Below, in pieces: positions 5,583 to 7,226 of a DNA stretch of 7,226 nucleotides. This DNA comes from Bacteroidaceae bacterium. GTDB taxonomy: Bacteria > Bacteroidota > Bacteroidia > Bacteroidales > Bacteroidaceae. The translations under genes were made by a program, and so were the position numbers. The stretch's first letter is position 1, and every line of letters starts with the position of its first letter. The stretch lies in NCBI GenBank assembly GCA_016284115.1, contig JAEEOD010000004.1, positions 1-7,226 on the forward strand, in the 5' to 3' direction. The notes beneath the pieces were generated by a model that worked only from the letters and a program-made list of their open reading frames with translations, did no database searches and was not told the DNA's origin.

Positions 5583-6638
5583 TTATTTTGCTATTTCAAC
5601 AAGCCGAGAAACAGCTCCAACTTCTTCAGCCACAGCATTCACTTCCTCAAATTGTTTGGGACTGATTTGCACCGTCTCCACAGCATTTTTCATTTTAATA
5701 TACTCGATTTCTCCTGGCATGAATATCTTACCTTCATCGCCACAAGCCTTGACAGCCTTATAAAAATGGGCGATTCTTTCTTTCTTCTCTTCAGGGGACA
5801 TAAATTTGTCCAGATCTATCACCACAAAAAGATGACCATTGCCCGAATCTTCTTCCATCTTGCTAAGGTTCTTAACTTCACCAGCATAGTGCGAGCCAGT
5901 GAGCATTCCAGCAAAAATGTCAACGAACATACTCAAGCCATAACCTTTATAGCCACCGATAGGAAGCAAGGATCCCTTCAATGCCACATTGGGATCGTCG
6001 GTGGGTTGACCATCGGGACCAATAGCCCAATCCAACGGAATCTTCTCTCCGTTTTTGGCAGCCAAGCGAATCTTACCACGCGCTGCAATAGTAGTGGCCA
6101 TATCCAGCAGGATTGGATCATGATCTTCGTCACCGGGATATGCGTAGCACAATGGATTTGTGCCGAAGATTGTCTTGCTACCTCCTGTAGGAGCGATGGC
6201 CGGGGCCGCATTGGCATATACCATAGCAGCACAGCCTTCGCGAGCAGCCATATCACCAAAGTATCCTGCCGTACCGAAGTTGTTGCTATTGCGCACCCCC
6301 ACCACAGCCACTCCATACTTCTTGGCTTTCTCTATGGCCATCTTAGTGGCTTTGTATGCCACCACCTGGCCAAAACCATTGTGGGCATCCAACAAGGCGT
6401 AAGCGGCATTGTCAGCCAAGATTTCTATCTCGTTTTTCGGATTATAATGGCCTGCTGCAATTTTATGGACATACAAAGGAAGCCGGCCCACGCCATGCGT
6501 AGCCACTCCACGACGATTGGCGAAAACGATGGTATCAAGAATGATTGCCGCATCTGATTCAGAAACACCCACTTTCATGAGTGTTTCCGTGACCACTTGC
6601 TTTAGTTTTTCAATTTTTATATTTACTTGATTAGCCAT
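5583..6638 (-). CDS. Ldh2/YlbC-type malate/L-lactate dehydrogenase family oxidoreductase
   Basis: This 351-residue protein has the normal length for the malate/L-lactate dehydrogenase (Ldh_2) family, which is unrelated to classical Rossmann-fold LDH/MDH. Members are cytosolic NAD(P)-dependent enzymes that interconvert 2-oxo and 2-hydroxy acids (malate, lactate, sulfolactate, ureidoglycolate) or reduce cyclic imines. Visible motifs are ATHGVGRLPLYV (46-57) with the proposed proton-donor His49, DAHNGFGQ (84-91), NSNNFGTAGYF (117-127), the loop APTGGSKTIFGTNP (149-162), LLDMATT (177-183) with Asp179, and GGYKGYGLSM (228-237) with Lys231. In the third motif the usual NSNHFG His is Asn120, from an AAC codon. 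The ATG start has no clear Shine-Dalgarno sequence. The gene begins 11 nt after the acyltransferase stop and ends 29 nt before the lyase gene, consistent with co-transcription. The family is certain; the substrate is not, and a malate- or lactate-like 2-hydroxy acid is the reasonable guess from context. Confidence 0.93.
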   Translation of the reverse strand: MANQVNIKIEKLKQVVTETLMKVGVSESDAAIILDTIVFANRRGVATHGVGRLPLYVHKIAAGHYNPKNEIEILADNAAYALLDAHNGFGQVVAYKATKMAIEKAKKYGVAVVGVRNSNNFGTAGYFGDMAAREGCAAMVYANAAPAIAPTGGSKTIFGTNPLCYAYPGDEDHDPILLDMATTIAARGKIRLAAKNGEKIPLDWAIGPDGQPTDDPNVALKGSLLPIGGYKGYGLSMFVDIFAGMLTGSHYAGEVKNLSKMEEDSGNGHLFVVIDLDKFMSPEEKKERIAHFYKAVKACGDEGKIFMPGEIEYIKMKNAVETVQISPKQFEEVNAVAEEVGAVSRLVEIAK

Positions 6639-6649
6639 TCTGAACTGTA

Positions 6650-7226
6650 TTATCTATCTTGTTTTTTTGATTTGATACGATTCCCTACATAATTTATTGG
6701 TCGTATGGCAATGTCGGATAACTTTGTCTTATTGAAGAAGAAAATCAACACAGCAACTACTGTCGCGTAAACAAGTGCAAGGAGGAAATTCCATGGCACA
6801 GGCATTGCGCCCACCGCCATTAGCCCCAAACCTTGGAACATATAGAACTTCAAACTATCTAAACCACAAATCTCCAAAATCTTATTTGGTAATGCAAAGA
6901 GCCTAACAAGAGCCACTGAAGTCAAGAAAGAAACACCGTAACTCAATAAGCGATAAACCATAAATAGACCTTGGTTTGTAGTAGGATAAGGCTCACCGCC
7001 CCTGAAAATATCTGCCAGTTCGTTAAAATGAAATACAGCAGCCAAGACTGTTCCAATTAAAGCAATTGCCATAATACCCCACGCAATTGGTTTACTTACT
7101 CGTTTTTGTATTTCATCAATAATATTGACTTTCTGTGATATTATACCCAAAAAGAACCATGGGGCAAAATAGATAAATCGACTTATTGCAAAAGCTCTGC
7201 CTATTAATGGCAAAAATCCCGCGACC
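6650..7226 (-). CDS. Acyltransferase-3-like integral membrane protein, C-terminal part (5' end outside window)
   Basis: The frame stays open to the window edge, so the apparent TTG start near 7213 is not a true start; 191 residues are visible. About five hydrophobic segments can be seen (visible residues roughly 16-29, 46-66, 91-112, 125-142 and 145-165), followed by a short basic tail rich in Lys and Arg that is probably cytoplasmic. The segment ending in FAPWFFLGI and the later stretch around GLDSLKFYMFQ match the layout of the C-terminal helices of acyltransferase-3 family proteins, which move acetyl or other acyl groups onto exported sugars. The catalytic His/Arg motifs of that family lie near the N-terminus and are not visible. 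The stop lies 11 nt before the next gene, so it is probably the upstream member of the same operon. A polysaccharide polymerase or another multi-pass membrane protein is possible but fits the C-terminal motifs less well. Confidence 0.65.
   Translation of the reverse strand, partial: VAGFLPLIGRAFAISRFIYFAPWFFLGIISQKVNIIDEIQKRVSKPIAWGIMAIALIGTVLAAVFHFNELADIFRGGEPYPTTNQGLFMVYRLLSYGVSFLTSVALVRLFALPNKILEICGLDSLKFYMFQGLGLMAVGAMPVPWNFLLALVYATVVAVLIFFFNKTKLSDIAIRPINYVGNRIKSKKQDR

Noticed and set aside
5978..6316. A 112-codon minus-strand frame inside the Ldh2 gene
   Set aside because: It is an out-of-frame reading within a full-length conserved protein, rich in Trp, Arg and Cys and without domain features.
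5580..6557. A 325-codon open frame on the plus strand opposite the Ldh2 gene
   Set aside because: Its product is rich in His, Ser and Ile without recognisable motifs, it lies antisense to a clear family member along nearly its whole length, and every supported gene is on the other strand. It is a codon-bias shadow.
3062..6638. Possible GC-richer cassette (Ldh2, lyase, hydratase) inserted between AT-rich glycan genes
   Set aside because: Sampled lines in parts of the Ldh2 and hydratase genes reach 52-62% GC, against about 33-45% in the ATP-grasp and acyltransferase genes. Lines in the lyase gene fall to 35-47% and part of MmgE/PrpD reaches 53%, so no clean boundary is visible by eye.
4408..6638. 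Simple malate/citramalate catabolic operon
   Set aside because: Oxidoreductase, lyase and hydratase alone would fit, but the lyase is the Ter type rather than a citramalyl-CoA/CitE type, and the co-operonic ATP-grasp and acyltransferase genes are not explained by catabolism. It remains an alternative, not the preferred reading.

Overview
The window looks like part of one polycistronic operon read entirely on the minus strand, from about 7226 down to 1. It probably comes from a Bacteroidetes (Bacteroidales-like) genome. The reasons are moderate-to-low GC, AT-rich leaders with few Shine-Dalgarno sequences, and a gene mix typical of surface-polysaccharide clusters in that group. The taxon is inferred from style only, since no marker gene is present. 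Seven complete genes and two partial ones are packed with gaps of about 1-29 nt and one overlap. No gene-free stretch reaches 300 bases, and I see no RNA gene, IS element, CRISPR array, internal promoter or terminator.

In transcription order the genes are: (1) the C-terminal part of a membrane acyltransferase-3-like protein (7226-6650); (2) an Ldh2/malate-lactate dehydrogenase family NAD(P)-dependent 2-hydroxyacid oxidoreductase (6638-5583); (3) a TIM-barrel C-C bond lyase of the HpcH/citrate-lyase-beta-like type otherwise typical of tellurite-resistance (Ter) stress operons (5553-4408); (4) and (5) the beta and alpha halves of a [4Fe-4S] class I fumarase/tartrate dehydratase-type hydro-lyase (4406-3900 and 3907-3062); (6) a sugar-transfer-associated ATP-grasp ligase (3043-1907); (7) a serine-acetyltransferase-like hexapeptide acyltransferase (1897-1373); (8) an MmgE/PrpD-family dehydratase/epimerase (1357-26); and (9) the first codons of another gene (22-1).

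The genes fall into two functional groups. One is a carboxylic-acid set: 2-hydroxyacid oxidoreductase, C-C lyase, two-subunit Fe-S hydratase and PrpD-like dehydratase. This is the toolkit for building or remodelling a malate-, citramalate- or citrate-like acid. The other is a glycan/acyl-transfer set: membrane acyltransferase, ATP-grasp ligase and hexapeptide acetyltransferase. The simplest joint hypothesis is that the acid set makes an unusual hydroxy- or polycarboxylic acid, the ATP-grasp enzyme activates it as an acyl phosphate and couples it to an amine or another acceptor (perhaps on a surface glycan), and the acyltransferases add further acyl groups. This is inference from co-location and families. 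Several of the enzymes carry substitutions in family motifs, which would fit a non-standard substrate.
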